From contig NZ_JAMQHS010000001.1 of the NCBI RefSeq assembly GCF_023845585.1, forward strand, positions 124,001 through 188,000: a stretch of 64,000 bases of DNA. The letters are read 5' to 3'. This document shows positions 53,680-63,099 of this stretch, in pieces. The stretch comes from Clostridium sp. CMCC3677 (GTDB lineage: Bacteria; Bacillota; Clostridia; Clostridiales; Clostridiaceae). Each line of letters begins with the position of its first letter. Position 1 is the first letter of the stretch. Made by a program: the position numbers and the translations under genes. The notes beneath the pieces are model-generated. The model was given only the letters and a program-made list of their open reading frames with translations. It was not told the origin of the DNA and did no database searches.

Positions 53680-55428
53680 ATGAAAAAGAGTATTCAGGTT
53701 GGAACATCAGACTTTAGGGAAATTATAAAAGAAAATCATTATTTCGTAGATAAGAGTTTGCTTATAAAAGAATTTATAGAAAATGGTGCAAAGGTTATTT
53801 TAACTCCAAGACCAAGGCGTTTTGGTAAGACTTTAAATATGAGTATGTTAAAATACTTTTTTGATATAGAAAAAAAAGAGGAAAATAAAGATTTATTTAG
53901 GGGATTAGAAATAGAAAATGAAGAAAAGATAATGAAGATGCAAGGGGAGTATCCAGTTATTTTTCTTACTTTTAAGAATGAAAAACATCTTAGTTTTGAA
54001 AATCTTCAAGAGGGAATAAAATCATTAATGTACAATATATATATGGATCACTACTATTTATTAGAAAGTGAAAAATTATCACAATTTGATAAAAAGAAGT
54101 TTAAAGAAATATTAGATAGAAAAGGTTCTATCGTTGAGTTTTCAGAAGCATTAAGTAATCTAATGAGATTGCTTAACAAGCATTATGATGAAAAAGTAAT
54201 TGTACTTATAGATGAATATGATGTGCCAATTCAGGAGTCTTATTCAGAAAAAAAAGGAAACTCGACTCATATTCATTCGCTGAGTACGTTAGATGAACCA
54301 AATACAAGATTTGGATTCTCACAGCATGAGGAAGCTATCGTTTTAATAAGAAATATTTTAACAGCTGCACTTAAGGATAATGTATATTTAGAAAAATCTT
54401 TAGTTACTGGAATACTTAGAGTTGCAAAGGAAAGTATTTTTTCAGGGCTTAATAATATAGAGGTAGATAGTATTTTAGGAATTAATTTTAATGATAAATT
54501 TGGCTTTACAGAAGAACAGGTTATAAATTTATTAGAATATTATAACCTTTCAGAAAAGATTGATGAGGTTAAGAAATGGTACAATGGGTATATATTTGGA
54601 GGAAAGATTATATATAATCCTTGGTCAGTTTTAAATTATATTAAAAACAATACAATGGGATTTATGCCTTATTGGATAAATAGTAGTAGTAATGATTTAA
54701 TAAAGAGATTACTTTCTAATGGAAATGAAGATACTAAGAAAAATCTTGAAGAACTTATAAAGGGAAATTCTATAAAAAAGATAGTAGATGATCATGTTGT
54801 TATGAAAGATGTAGAAGATGATGAGGAAAATCTATGGGGATTTTTAACCTTAAGCGGATATTTGAAGCCAGTAAATAAGGAGCTTACTAGAGGAAAGTTT
54901 AATTGTGAATTAAAAATACCAAATGAAGAAGTGAACATATTTTATGAAAACTTAATTGAAAAGTGGTTTAAGGAAAGTTTAACAAGCAAAAAGTATGCTA
55001 TTATGCTGAATGCATTGGTAACTGGAGATGTTGAAACTTTTGGTGGTTTTTTCAAAAATTTTGTTTTAAATAATATAAGCTATTTTGATGTATCAGGAGA
55101 GGAGCCAGAAAAGGTTTATCATGCCTTTGTACTTGGTATGATTGTATCTCTTGCTGATAAATATGAAGTAAAATCAAATAAAGAAAGTGGATACGGTAGA
55201 TATGATGTTATGCTAATTCCTAAAGATACTTCAAAGCTTGGAATTATAATGGAGTTTAAAAAGATTGATGATTTTATGAGTAAAAGCATAGAAAAGGGAA
55301 TTGAAGAAGCTTTAAATCAAATTGAGGAAAATAAATATGAAGCAGAACTTATGGAAAGAAATATAAATAATATATTAAAACTTGCAATTGTATTTAAAGG
55401 GAAGAAAATTGAGGTTGTTGAAGGTTGA
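53680..55428 (+). CDS. AAA-ATPase-like protein with C-terminal PD-(D/E)XK nuclease domain
   Basis: 582 aa member of the large clostridial and Bacteroides family with AAA-ATPase-like and DUF1703 domains. The opening VGTSDFREIIKENHYFVDKS is diagnostic. A degenerate Walker A reads PRPRRFGKT and Walker B is IVLIDEYD. The C-terminal PD-(D/E)XK motif is YDVMLIPKD then IIMEFK. The family is expanded in many genomes and often linked to mobile or defence islands; its biological role is not established. RBS AAGGAAGGTG. A fragment of a second family member lies at 58994. Confidence 0.9.
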   Translation: MKKSIQVGTSDFREIIKENHYFVDKSLLIKEFIENGAKVILTPRPRRFGKTLNMSMLKYFFDIEKKEENKDLFRGLEIENEEKIMKMQGEYPVIFLTFKNEKHLSFENLQEGIKSLMYNIYMDHYYLLESEKLSQFDKKKFKEILDRKGSIVEFSEALSNLMRLLNKHYDEKVIVLIDEYDVPIQESYSEKKGNSTHIHSLSTLDEPNTRFGFSQHEEAIVLIRNILTAALKDNVYLEKSLVTGILRVAKESIFSGLNNIEVDSILGINFNDKFGFTEEQVINLLEYYNLSEKIDEVKKWYNGYIFGGKIIYNPWSVLNYIKNNTMGFMPYWINSSSNDLIKRLLSNGNEDTKKNLEELIKGNSIKKIVDDHVVMKDVEDDEENLWGFLTLSGYLKPVNKELTRGKFNCELKIPNEEVNIFYENLIEKWFKESLTSKKYAIMLNALVTGDVETFGGFFKNFVLNNISYFDVSGEEPEKVYHAFVLGMIVSLADKYEVKSNKESGYGRYDVMLIPKDTSKLGIIMEFKKIDDFMSKSIEKGIEEALNQIEENKYEAELMERNINNILKLAIVFKGKKIEVVEG

Positions 55429-55436
55429 TGTAAATC

Positions 55437-55485
55437 ACCCCTGGGGTGTAAAATTTGGAAAATGTTCAAGCTGGTGACTGTCACC
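55437..55485 (+). repeat. CCCCTGGGG-type element with GTGAC palindrome
   Basis: ACCCCTGGGGTGTAAAATTT at 55437, nine bases after the upstream stop, then TTCAAGCTGGTGACTGTCAC with the palindrome GGTGACTGTCACC at 55473-55485. Confidence 0.88.
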
Positions 55486-55489
55486 ATAG

Positions 55490-55523
55490 CAGATAGGGTG
55501 TAAAAATCTTATCTGTTTTTTTG
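55490..55523 (+). terminator. Rho-independent terminator (AGATAAG type)
   Basis: CAGATAGG pairs with CTTATCTG, followed by TTTTTTTG. Part of the composite element at the end of the nuclease-gene module. Confidence 0.8.
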
Positions 55524-55587
55524 TTTTAAGAAAATTAAACATAGGTTATAATTAAAGTAATACTATGATTTAAAGGTAGTGAATTAC

Positions 55588-56001
55588 ATGAAGAAAGAAG
55601 ATATAAAAGATTTTAAAATTGATGACACAGATAATATAATTGCTTTAGCTACTTTTGGTAGTTATAATACAGAAAACTTTATAGAAAATAGAAGTGATAT
55701 AGATATATTAATTTTGTTAAATGAAAAAAGAGGGGTAGAATTTGAATTTAAACTAGAAGATGAATTACTTCCTAGGTTAGAAGATTTTTTTTCTTATGAT
55801 AATATACATATAACATTTTTATATTTAAATGAATTTGATTCTGATTTAGCAAAATGTTATATAGAAAGTAAAAATAAACTTATTTTAGATTTTAATAAAG
55901 AAATTGATTTTAGGCTTTATGTTAATAAATATTTACGAAATAATGAATGGCTTAATAAACTTATAAAACATGATACAGAATTACTAAATGGAGGAAAATA
56001 A
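55588..56001 (+). CDS. MntA-like nucleotidyltransferase (second pair)
   Basis: 137 aa. The motif is GSYNTENFIENRSDID: GS and DXD are separated by eleven rather than the usual ten residues, and the glycine after GS is missing, so activity may be altered. Otherwise the fold looks like the MntA antitoxin that AMPylates its HepT partner. AAAGGTAG precedes the ATG at 55588; a GTG at 55579 is also open. The HepT-like gene follows 2 nt after the stop. Confidence 0.82.
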   Translation: MKKEDIKDFKIDDTDNIIALATFGSYNTENFIENRSDIDILILLNEKRGVEFEFKLEDELLPRLEDFFSYDNIHITFLYLNEFDSDLAKCYIESKNKLILDFNKEIDFRLYVNKYLRNNEWLNKLIKHDTELLNGGK

Positions 56002-56003
56002 AT

Positions 56004-56450
56004 ATGTCACCTTATTATAAATATAAAAAAGAAAGATTAGAAAAGAAGTTTTATGTTGCTAAAGACACACTTACTTTGCTTATTGGTGCAATGAAGGAAT
56101 TTAATAATACAAATTCTATTTTTTTAAAGCGTTCTATTCTTGGATATTTTCAGGATTTAACGGAATATATAATTGATATGTCAGAGACATTTTTAGTTAT
56201 GAATGATAATTATATAGATGGATGCTCAGCAGTAGAATTAGTAAAGAGAGCAAGAATTCATGGATTTTTAGAGGATTCTTTATGTGATTTTTTAATAAAA
56301 ATTGTACGACTAAGAAATAGATATACACACGATTATTATAAAAGAGAAGGTGTGGAAGAAGAGATATTTAAATGTTGTTTTTCAGAAATAATGTATCTTG
56401 ATATATTTTTAGAGGTAAGTGATACAGAAATACATTTAAGAGTGAAATAA
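56004..56450 (+). CDS. HepT-like HEPN ribonuclease toxin (second pair)
   Basis: 148 aa helical protein with an exact RX4HXY motif: R104, H109 and Y111 in RNRYTHDYY. In studied HepT/MntA systems this motif forms the RNase site and the Tyr is AMPylated by MntA. It therefore looks like an active toxin paired with the nucleotidyltransferase just upstream. RBS GGAGG overlaps the upstream gene end. An AGATAAG-type terminator follows. Confidence 0.85.
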   Translation: MSPYYKYKKERLEKKFYVAKDTLTLLIGAMKEFNNTNSIFLKRSILGYFQDLTEYIIDMSETFLVMNDNYIDGCSAVELVKRARIHGFLEDSLCDFLIKIVRLRNRYTHDYYKREGVEEEIFKCCFSEIMYLDIFLEVSDTEIHLRVK

Positions 56451-56463
56451 AATTTATACAATT

Positions 56464-56495
56464 AGATAGGGTGTAAAAATCTTATCTGTTTTTTT
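56464..56495 (+). terminator. Rho-independent terminator (AGATAAG type)
   Basis: AGATAGG pairs with CTTATCT, then a seven-T run. Followed directly by a CCCCTGGGG element. Confidence 0.78.
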
Positions 56496-56499
56496 ATTG

Positions 56500-56534
56500 A
56501 CCCCTGGGGTGTAAAATTTTACAGGTACAAGTTT
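56500..56534 (+). repeat. CCCCTGGGG-type element
   Basis: ACCCCTGGGGTGTAAAATTT then TACAGGTACAAGTTT, almost identical to 52751-52785. Confidence 0.88.
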
Positions 56535-56830
56535 AAAATCTAAATTTTGTTTTACTTAAAAAGTAATTCATAAGAAATACATTTTTTATAATAATAATTA
56601 TATATCTGTGCAAGATAATAATGTACAAGTTAGAAAAATCATAAATTTTTCTTAATATTTTATAGATAATATATACGTATATTACAGAATATGGTACATT
56701 AAATACGCAAATTAAAAATTAGGTTATTTTTTTATCTGTATTGATATATGCAATATGTAAAGTGGCATATATAAATACCCTGTAAAAATGTAATCTAAAA
56801 ATTAATAAGATATAGGGGATGAGACTTAAA
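56535..56830. other. Intergenic leader, no gene seen
   Basis: About 300 bp of AT-rich sequence before the M13 peptidase gene. No convincing ORF or structured element was found. Confidence 0.55.
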
Positions 56831-58870
56831 ATGGCAAAATTTAAAAAGAGTAGGCTTATAGCATGTGCTTTGGCATTTTCATTATTTATGTCACAAGCAA
56901 CATATGTTAAAGCAGCTGAAGTAACTGACACAGCTAATTTAGGAAGTAAAGTAGTATCTGACGATATAAGGTTACAAGATGACTTTTATAGTGTAACTAA
57001 TAAAGAATGGTTAAATACTGCTAAGATTGATGCTGGTGAAGTATCTAATTCAGCATTTAATGAAGCTGAAAAGGCATTAACAGAGCAAAAGAAAGAAATA
57101 ATGAAAGAATTACTAGCTAATGAAAAGAACTATTCAAAAGATAGTGATGAGAAAAAAATGATTAATTTATATAAGAATGTTTTAAATAGTGAAGCAAGAA
57201 ATAAACAAGGTATAGAACCTATTAAAGGAATGTTAGATAAGATTAAAAACATTAAGACTTTAGATGACATTAGAGAACTTAATAAATATGATATTGGAAA
57301 TCCATTAATTAATATTGGATGCAGTGTTGATTTAAAAGATGCCACTAGATATGCTGCATATGTTGGATCAACTTCTCTTAGTTTAGGAAATTCTGATGAA
57401 TATGTAAAGCCAACAGAAAATACTGCAAGAGTGAAAAGTCTTTCTGAAAATTATTATAAAAAGATCTTAACTTTAGTAGGATATACTGAAGAAGAGGCAA
57501 AAATAAAGGTTGATAATTTTTACAAATTAGAATACATGATAGCACCATCAATAATAGGAAAAGAAGAGAGCTCAAAAAATCCTAATGCAATAGATGATGA
57601 ATATAATGTATATACTTTAGATAAGCTTAACGAAGTAGCTCCAAATTTAAAGATAAAAGATCTTATGAAAGATTTAAAAATAGATAAAGCTAATAAAATA
57701 ATTTTAACAGAACCTAATTGGTTAAAAGCAATGAATGATATTTATACTGAAGAAAATTTACCACTTATTAAAGATTATATAGAAATAAAAAATATAGCAG
57801 GTGCAGCAGGTTGTCTAGGTGATGATTTCCAAAAAGCAGCACAAGAATTTTCTAATGCTTACTTAGGTTCAAGTGGAGAAACTCCTAAAGATGAAGAGGC
57901 TATAAATATAGTTAATTCAGCATTAGCAATGCCATTTGGTAAGATATATGTTGAAAAATACTTTTCTAAAAAGACTAAAAATGATGTTAAAGATATGACT
58001 GATGAAATAATTAAAACTTATGAAAAGAGAATAGAAAATTTAGATTGGATGAGTGATTCAACTAAAAAGAGTGCTAAAGAAAAATTAAATAAAATAAGTG
58101 TTCAAATTGGATATCCTGAAAAATGGGAAGATTACTCTTCATTAAAGATAAGATCATATGAAGAAGGCGGTTCACTTTTTGAAAATTTAATAAATTTAGG
58201 TAAATTTGCAGAAGAAAAGCAATTAAGTATATTAAATGAACGTGTAGATAAATCACAATTTGCATGTCCACCACAAATGGTAAATGCTTTCTATAATCCA
58301 ACAGCTAATTCAATCACAGTTCCAGCGGGAATTCTTCAACAACAATTTTATGATGTAAATGCTTCAAAAGAACATAACTTAGGAGCAATTGGAGCAATCA
58401 TTGGTCATGAAATTAGTCATGCTTTTGATAATACTGGAGCCAAGTTTGATGGTGATGGTAACTTAAATAGCTGGTGGAGCACTGAAGATTATAAAAAGTT
58501 TGAAGAAAAAACTAATAGCGTAAGAAGCTTTTATAATAATGTAAAACTTGATAATGGTAAAAGTGTAAATGGAGATCTTACAGTAGGAGAAAATATAGCT
58601 GATCTTGGAGGAATAGCTTGTGCATTAGATATATTAGATAAGATGCCAAAGGCTAATTACAAAGATTTCTTTGAAAGTAATGCTAATGTATGGCGTGAAA
58701 TTAGTACAAAGGAATATGGAGATCTTAAACTTCAAAATGATGTACATTCGCCTAATAAGGTAAGATCAAATGTAGTATTATCACAATTTGATAAATTCTA
58801 TGAAATATATGGAATAAAAGAAAATGATGATATGTATGTAAAACCAGAAAATAGATTAAAGATTTGGTAG
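56831..58870 (+). CDS. Secreted M13 family metallopeptidase (PepO/neprilysin-like)
   Basis: 679 aa zinc endopeptidase. A signal peptide covers about residues 1-29 (cleavage near VKA). The long M13 N-terminal domain begins DDIRLQDDFYSVTNKEWL. The active site is HEISHAFD (about 526-533), with the third ligand in GENIADLGG (about 584-592). The C-terminal DVHSPNKVRSNVVLSQFDKFYEIYGI block is typical of the family. M13 enzymes cleave peptides; the export signal predicts action outside the cell. The ATG at 56819 is possible, but AGGGGATGAG favours 56831. Confidence 0.93.
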   Translation: MAKFKKSRLIACALAFSLFMSQATYVKAAEVTDTANLGSKVVSDDIRLQDDFYSVTNKEWLNTAKIDAGEVSNSAFNEAEKALTEQKKEIMKELLANEKNYSKDSDEKKMINLYKNVLNSEARNKQGIEPIKGMLDKIKNIKTLDDIRELNKYDIGNPLINIGCSVDLKDATRYAAYVGSTSLSLGNSDEYVKPTENTARVKSLSENYYKKILTLVGYTEEEAKIKVDNFYKLEYMIAPSIIGKEESSKNPNAIDDEYNVYTLDKLNEVAPNLKIKDLMKDLKIDKANKIILTEPNWLKAMNDIYTEENLPLIKDYIEIKNIAGAAGCLGDDFQKAAQEFSNAYLGSSGETPKDEEAINIVNSALAMPFGKIYVEKYFSKKTKNDVKDMTDEIIKTYEKRIENLDWMSDSTKKSAKEKLNKISVQIGYPEKWEDYSSLKIRSYEEGGSLFENLINLGKFAEEKQLSILNERVDKSQFACPPQMVNAFYNPTANSITVPAGILQQQFYDVNASKEHNLGAIGAIIGHEISHAFDNTGAKFDGDGNLNSWWSTEDYKKFEEKTNSVRSFYNNVKLDNGKSVNGDLTVGENIADLGGIACALDILDKMPKANYKDFFESNANVWREISTKEYGDLKLQNDVHSPNKVRSNVVLSQFDKFYEIYGIKENDDMYVKPENRLKIW

Positions 58871-58879
58871 GATAATATC

Positions 58880-58926
58880 ACCCCTGGGGTGTAAAAAATG
58901 GAAAAAGGTCAAACAGTGACAGTCAC
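58880..58926 (+). repeat. CCCCTGGGG-type element with GTGAC palindrome
   Basis: ACCCCTGGGGTGTAAAAAAT at 58880, ten bases after the M13 stop, then GGTCAAACAGTGACAGTCAC (GTGACAGTCAC at 58916-58926). Confidence 0.9.
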
Positions 58927-58935
58927 CACATATGA

Positions 58936-58969
58936 GCAGATAAGACGTAAAAATCTTATCTGCTTTTTG
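58936..58969 (+). terminator. Rho-independent terminator (AGATAAG type)
   Basis: GCAGATAAGA (58936-58945) pairs with TCTTATCTGC (58954-58963), followed by TTTTTG. Confidence 0.88.
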
Positions 58970-58993
58970 ATTATTGAAAGTATATTATGAAGA

Positions 58994-59098
58994 TTTTTAA
59001 CTTTAAGTGAATATTTAAAACCAATGTATGTAAAACTTATTGAAGGAAGTGTTCATTGTGACTTTAACATACCTAACAATGTTGCTTTAATTTTCTTT
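58994..59098 (+). pseudogene. Fragment of AAA-ATPase-like/PD-(D/E)XK family gene
   Basis: Translation FLTLSEYLKPMYVKLIEGSV followed by HCDFNIPNNVALIF aligns with FLTLSGYLKPVNKELTRGKF and NCELKIPNEEVNIF of the intact gene at 53680-55428. Only about 35 codons of the central region remain. Confidence 0.75.
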
Positions 59099-59155
59099 TA
59101 CATATATATAATGGTATAATTGTAAATATATAAATTTAAACGAGGGGGAAGTATA

Positions 59156-60082
59156 TTGAAAAAAATACTTTTAAGTTTACTTATTACAGCAGTTATAACA
59201 ATAGTGGCGTTGCCAATAAAGGCTTCTGCTAATGAATGGCATAATGATAACGGAAGAGATTGGTTACAACTTGACGATGGAAGTTATCCAACTGGATGGT
59301 ATAACTATAATGGAACATATTTTTTATTTGATTCTGATGGATATAGCCATAAATATGGTTGGTATCAAGAAAATGGGAAATGGTATTTTATACAAGACAT
59401 GGGTAGAATGTGTACAGATGAATTTATTGATGGTTACTATGTTGATAAAACTGGAGAATATAGAAGTGATATAAAAAGAGGAGATGCAATTCAAACTGTT
59501 GCAAAAAGTGAAGATGGAAAAATAACTCTTTCTATTGATGCGTATTGTAGACATCGTGTATTACCTAAGACTACTTATGATGGAGGACAATTGTACTGTG
59601 CTTATAAAAAAGTTAATCAATCAGGAAAAGTAGAGTATAGCAAGATACTAGGATTTACAGATGATTATTCAACTTGGAGACTAGTTAATGGTAATGATTC
59701 TCCTGTATCATTTGAAAGTTCTTATACTGGTATGACTGAAATTCTTATGGTTTACAAGTTTAAAGATGGTTCTTATTCTGATGTATTAAAATATGATTTT
59801 TACCTTAATAATGGAGATATAACTTCACCTAATATAGGTTTTTCTAAATCATCTAATAATGGTGATTTATTAATATCATCATTTGTACAAGCTGGAGATG
59901 ATGTTTTGAAAAATCTTATAATAACAAAACCTGATGGACAAAAAGAAGAGTTCAAATTAAACGGTAGTAAGTTCTTTAATATTACTAAATATAAGCTTAC
60001 TCAAGATGGAAATTATAAAATAGAAACTAAAACTAATAATGATTCATATGTTTATATAAATCTTTCAAAAGATGATTTATAA
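59156..60082 (+). CDS. Secreted protein with N-terminal wall-binding repeats
   Basis: 308 aa. Signal peptide about 1-25 (cleavage near ASA). Residues about 26-100 hold three GW/WYxF choline-binding-like repeats (GWYNYNGTYFLFDSDGY, GWYQENGKWYFIQDMG). The remaining ~200 residues look beta-rich (KITLSIDAYCRHRVLPK, YKFKDGSYSDVLKYDFYL), possibly two immunoglobulin-like domains; no catalytic motif is recognised. TTG start behind GAGGGGGAA. It ends 7 nt before a CCCCTGGGG element. Confidence 0.82.
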   Translation: MKKILLSLLITAVITIVALPIKASANEWHNDNGRDWLQLDDGSYPTGWYNYNGTYFLFDSDGYSHKYGWYQENGKWYFIQDMGRMCTDEFIDGYYVDKTGEYRSDIKRGDAIQTVAKSEDGKITLSIDAYCRHRVLPKTTYDGGQLYCAYKKVNQSGKVEYSKILGFTDDYSTWRLVNGNDSPVSFESSYTGMTEILMVYKFKDGSYSDVLKYDFYLNNGDITSPNIGFSKSSNNGDLLISSFVQAGDDVLKNLIITKPDGQKEEFKLNGSKFFNITKYKLTQDGNYKIETKTNNDSYVYINLSKDDL

Positions 60083-60088
60083 GAAATC

Positions 60089-60148
60089 ACCCCTGGGGTG
60101 TAAAAAATGGAAAAAGGTCAAGCTAGTGACAGTCACCAGCTTGATCTT
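60089..60148 (+). repeat. CCCCTGGGG-type element with extended GTGAC hairpin
   Basis: ACCCCTGGGGTGTAAAAAAT at 60089, then TCAAGCT-A-GTGAC-A-GTCAC-C-AGCTTGA (60118-60144) forming a near-perfect hairpin followed by TCTTTT. It can serve as a terminator for the plus-strand gene and lies directly against the end of the convergent lipoprotein gene. Confidence 0.9.
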
Positions 60149-61600
60149 TTAAAGTTCAGTTACTTTAGTCATTTTAAAGCCCTTTTCTTCTAATATAGTT
60201 ACTAATCGTTTTAATATAGAATTATCATCATAGCTAAAACATGGACAACCATTAGAATCTTCACTTAGTGTAATAAAATTATTTTCTAATGAAGGATGGA
60301 AAAATACACTACCCATATTAGAGGTATCAGCATTTTTAATTCTATCTAAACAAAGATCTTCTTTACCTTCTGCAATATAATCTAATGGAGTTGATATATA
60401 TAATGAAGCGTTATTATAAGGACTTAGTTGTGGCTTTGTCAAATCTGCATTGTCAACACCACAATCATTAAATGGATAGTAAAGTATTTTAAAATATTCT
60501 TCTGCAATTTTATTTTGTTCTTGAGTTATCTCATAATGTGGTACTTCAAAAAAATTTATTGGTATATCTAAGTATGATGCTGTTTCAATAGCTTTTTCTA
60601 TTTTTTCTCTAAACACAACAGGTGAAGGTTCAAACTTTCCAAATTCAAATCCAGCAGCTGATTCATGATGTCCAAACTGATGAGTATAGCCATGCAAACC
60701 AATTACAGCATTATTATTTTTCAAATAATCAAGTGTATAAACCATTTCTGCAATCTCAAAATTATTTTTAGTTAAAGGATTATTATCAATTTTAAAATTA
60801 GGATTTTTGTATCTTGGAATCCAAGCTATATGATAAGGAATATTTTTTTCATTCATGTATGTTCCAATTACACGAAGATTTTCAAAGTAGTTTTTATCAT
60901 AACTTTGAGAAGTTAAACATATATCCTCAAATCGTATTAACCCTATCTGTGTATTTTCATTATCTATATCAGTATCATCACTAGTATTTTTAGAGTTATC
61001 ATTACTATTATTTACTTCAGTATTAGTATTTTTTATATTTTCACTGGAATTAATTTTACAATTAATTATCTTATTATCCTTATCCCATCTAGTATATAAA
61101 TCAAGCATATTAGAGAGGTCCGAAAAACATATGTAATAAATGTTTTCAGAGTTTAATAAATCTTTTTTTAATTTAAATTCTTTATTAGGACACTTAACGG
61201 TATTATTTGAAAGATTAATAGAATAAATTAAATCGTTTATTTGTAATGATAATATATCTTCATTTTTCACGCCTTTACCATTTAAATTATAGGCAATTTC
61301 ATTTAATGGTAAATAGTATCTATTCTTATCTAAGTATATTGGTAAGGTAAAATTTAAATTTTTTCCATCTATTTTAAGTTTTGCTTCATCTTTATTCATA
61401 TCAAAATCTTTAAATGTAGAATAATCATTAGAAAGTTCATTACCTTTTTTAAATAATTTATCAAAATTTAAATTTTCATCATTAATACTAATATCGTTAT
61501 CAATTGAGCTAGAAGATTTAGTTTCATCTGTATTATTGCAAGCCGTTAAAAAAATAAACATGAATAATAAAAGAAGATAAGTGTAAATTCTTTTTCTCAT
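60149..61600 (-). CDS. Lipoprotein with DUF2334 / polysaccharide-deacetylase-like domain
   Basis: 483 aa or close to it. The signal peptide ends in lipobox FLTAC (Cys21). An N-terminal region includes a copper-amine-oxidase-N-like segment (LPIYLDKNRYYLPLNEIAYNL), followed by a Ser/Asn/Asp-rich linker. The C-terminal ~260 residues start IGLIRFEDICLTS and contain IGLHGYTHQFGHHES and FEVPHYEIT. This is the pattern of DUF2334, a relative of polysaccharide deacetylases with Asp and His metal positions. It may modify surface polysaccharide. The open frame extends to 61660; AAAGGAA supports the ATG at 61600. Confidence 0.82.
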   Translation of the reverse strand: MRKRIYTYLLLLFMFIFLTACNNTDETKSSSSIDNDISINDENLNFDKLFKKGNELSNDYSTFKDFDMNKDEAKLKIDGKNLNFTLPIYLDKNRYYLPLNEIAYNLNGKGVKNEDILSLQINDLIYSINLSNNTVKCPNKEFKLKKDLLNSENIYYICFSDLSNMLDLYTRWDKDNKIINCKINSSENIKNTNTEVNNSNDNSKNTSDDTDIDNENTQIGLIRFEDICLTSQSYDKNYFENLRVIGTYMNEKNIPYHIAWIPRYKNPNFKIDNNPLTKNNFEIAEMVYTLDYLKNNNAVIGLHGYTHQFGHHESAAGFEFGKFEPSPVVFREKIEKAIETASYLDIPINFFEVPHYEITQEQNKIAEEYFKILYYPFNDCGVDNADLTKPQLSPYNNASLYISTPLDYIAEGKEDLCLDRIKNADTSNMGSVFFHPSLENNFITLSEDSNGCPCFSYDDNSILKRLVTILEEKGFKMTKVTEL

Positions 61601-61677
61601 AAATAAAATTCCTTTCTTTTCATATCTATTGAATATGTAATATAAAATATAGTATAACATGATACTGTGATTGCTAT

Positions 61678-61697
61678 ACCCCTGGGGTGTAAAAAAT
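61678..61697 (+). repeat. CCCCTGGGG-type element
   Basis: TACCCCTGGGGTGTAAAAAA, then GGGTAAGCTAGTGAGAAGCAC, a decayed form of the GTGACAGTCAC palindrome. It lies 78 bp upstream of the minus-strand lipoprotein gene; the gap to 61894 holds no gene. Confidence 0.85.
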
Positions 61698-61894
61698 GGA
61701 AATTGGGTAAGCTAGTGAGAAGCACAAAAGAGTAGATGATAAAAAATTTCTACTTTTAAATTTAAGATAAAGATTAATAAACAGTTAACGATAAATTAAG
61801 GTGCATTATTTGATAGTTAGTAAATTTGTAAAAATAGAACTAATATATATATTAAAAACATGCATAATACAAAAGAAAAAATGAGGAGATTAAT

Positions 61895-63097
61895 GTGAAG
61901 AAAAGGAAAATAATAGTGATTTTATCATTAATACTATGTATTAATAGTATTCCAACAACAGTCTTTGCAAGTCAAAGTACAAATCCAGAAAAGATTAAAT
62001 TAGTTGAAGAAAATAAGGTTTTAACTGAAAGTAATTTATTAAAGAATGAATCAAAGAAAGAACTAGATCTGGATACAAAGGATGTAAAAGATATTAAGGA
62101 AGAAGATACAAAAGAAAAAGAGGACAAGCATAATAATACTGATGTATCATCACAGAAATCTGATAAAGATGAAGAAAAAGAAGATGAACCTTTAAAAGAA
62201 GAGTTACATACAATTGGATGGAAAGAAAAGTATGGTTCATGGTATTATTATGAGTTTAAAAATCAATTAGTTAAGAATGAATGGAAAAACATATTTGGAA
62301 AATGGTATTACTTTAACAATGATGGAGCAATGCAAAAAGGCATGCAAAACATAAATGGAACAACATATTATTTTAATAATAATGGGGAGATGTTAACAGG
62401 ATGGCAATTAGTAAATGAGAAGTGGTATTGTTTTTCAGAATCAGGAAAAATCGAATATGGTTGGAAAAAATTAAAGGAAAAGTGGTACTATTTAGATAGA
62501 AATATAGGTGCAATGCTATCAAATGAAGAAAAAATTATAGACGGAAAAAACTATAGATTTAATGCTGACGGAACTCTTGCTGAAAATACATGGTATGATA
62601 GCTATAAATATTCTCAGTTTAATGGGGAATGTGTAAATATATATGGAGATTATTCTCATTCAAATACTAATTACAACATATTTAAATACATGACTAATAC
62701 ATATAATCAAGTAAGTGTGCATGATGAAGCAATAAGACTGCATGGCGGAATTGAGAGTAATAACTGTGTATATTTTTTATCAGAAGTTTTAAGAAGAAAT
62801 GGATTCAATATTTCTACGTATACTGCAAATGTAGCTCAATTAGAAAGTCAATTAAAGAATAAAGGATTTGTAGCGTGTTATGATTTAAACCAATTAAAAC
62901 CAGGAGATATTGTATTTACAAAAAATAATTCTCATGTATACACATTTATGTGTTGGGCTGATGGATGGAATTCATATATTGCAGATAACCAAAGAAAAAA
63001 ATTTGGTGACAATGTAGTACATAAAAGAAATGTTAAAGATTATGATCCAATATATGATACAGATCCATCTACACATTTTTATTATTACCCATATTAA
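61895..63097 (+). CDS. Secreted wall-binding protein with NlpC/CHAP-like cysteine peptidase domain
   Basis: 400 aa. Signal peptide about 1-25 (cleavage near VFA). A Lys/Glu/Asp-rich linker runs to about 100, and five or six GW/WYYF wall-binding repeats follow (about 105-245). The C-terminal domain has Cys in NNCVYFLSEVLRRNGF, LKPGDIVF and His in NNSHVYTFMCWADG. This Cys/His order fits papain-like NlpC/P60 or CHAP peptidoglycan hydrolases. It likely trims the wall to which its repeats bind. GTG start behind GAGGAG (61883-61888). The stop is 3 nt from the next CCCCTGGGG element. Confidence 0.85.
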   Translation: MKKRKIIVILSLILCINSIPTTVFASQSTNPEKIKLVEENKVLTESNLLKNESKKELDLDTKDVKDIKEEDTKEKEDKHNNTDVSSQKSDKDEEKEDEPLKEELHTIGWKEKYGSWYYYEFKNQLVKNEWKNIFGKWYYFNNDGAMQKGMQNINGTTYYFNNNGEMLTGWQLVNEKWYCFSESGKIEYGWKKLKEKWYYLDRNIGAMLSNEEKIIDGKNYRFNADGTLAENTWYDSYKYSQFNGECVNIYGDYSHSNTNYNIFKYMTNTYNQVSVHDEAIRLHGGIESNNCVYFLSEVLRRNGFNISTYTANVAQLESQLKNKGFVACYDLNQLKPGDIVFTKNNSHVYTFMCWADGWNSYIADNQRKKFGDNVVHKRNVKDYDPIYDTDPSTHFYYYPY

Positions 63098-63099
63098 TC

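Noticed and set aside
59232-59474. Plus-strand 80-aa ORF inside the 308-aa secreted protein gene
   Set aside because: Alternative frame of a gene with signal peptide and wall-binding repeats; no RBS.
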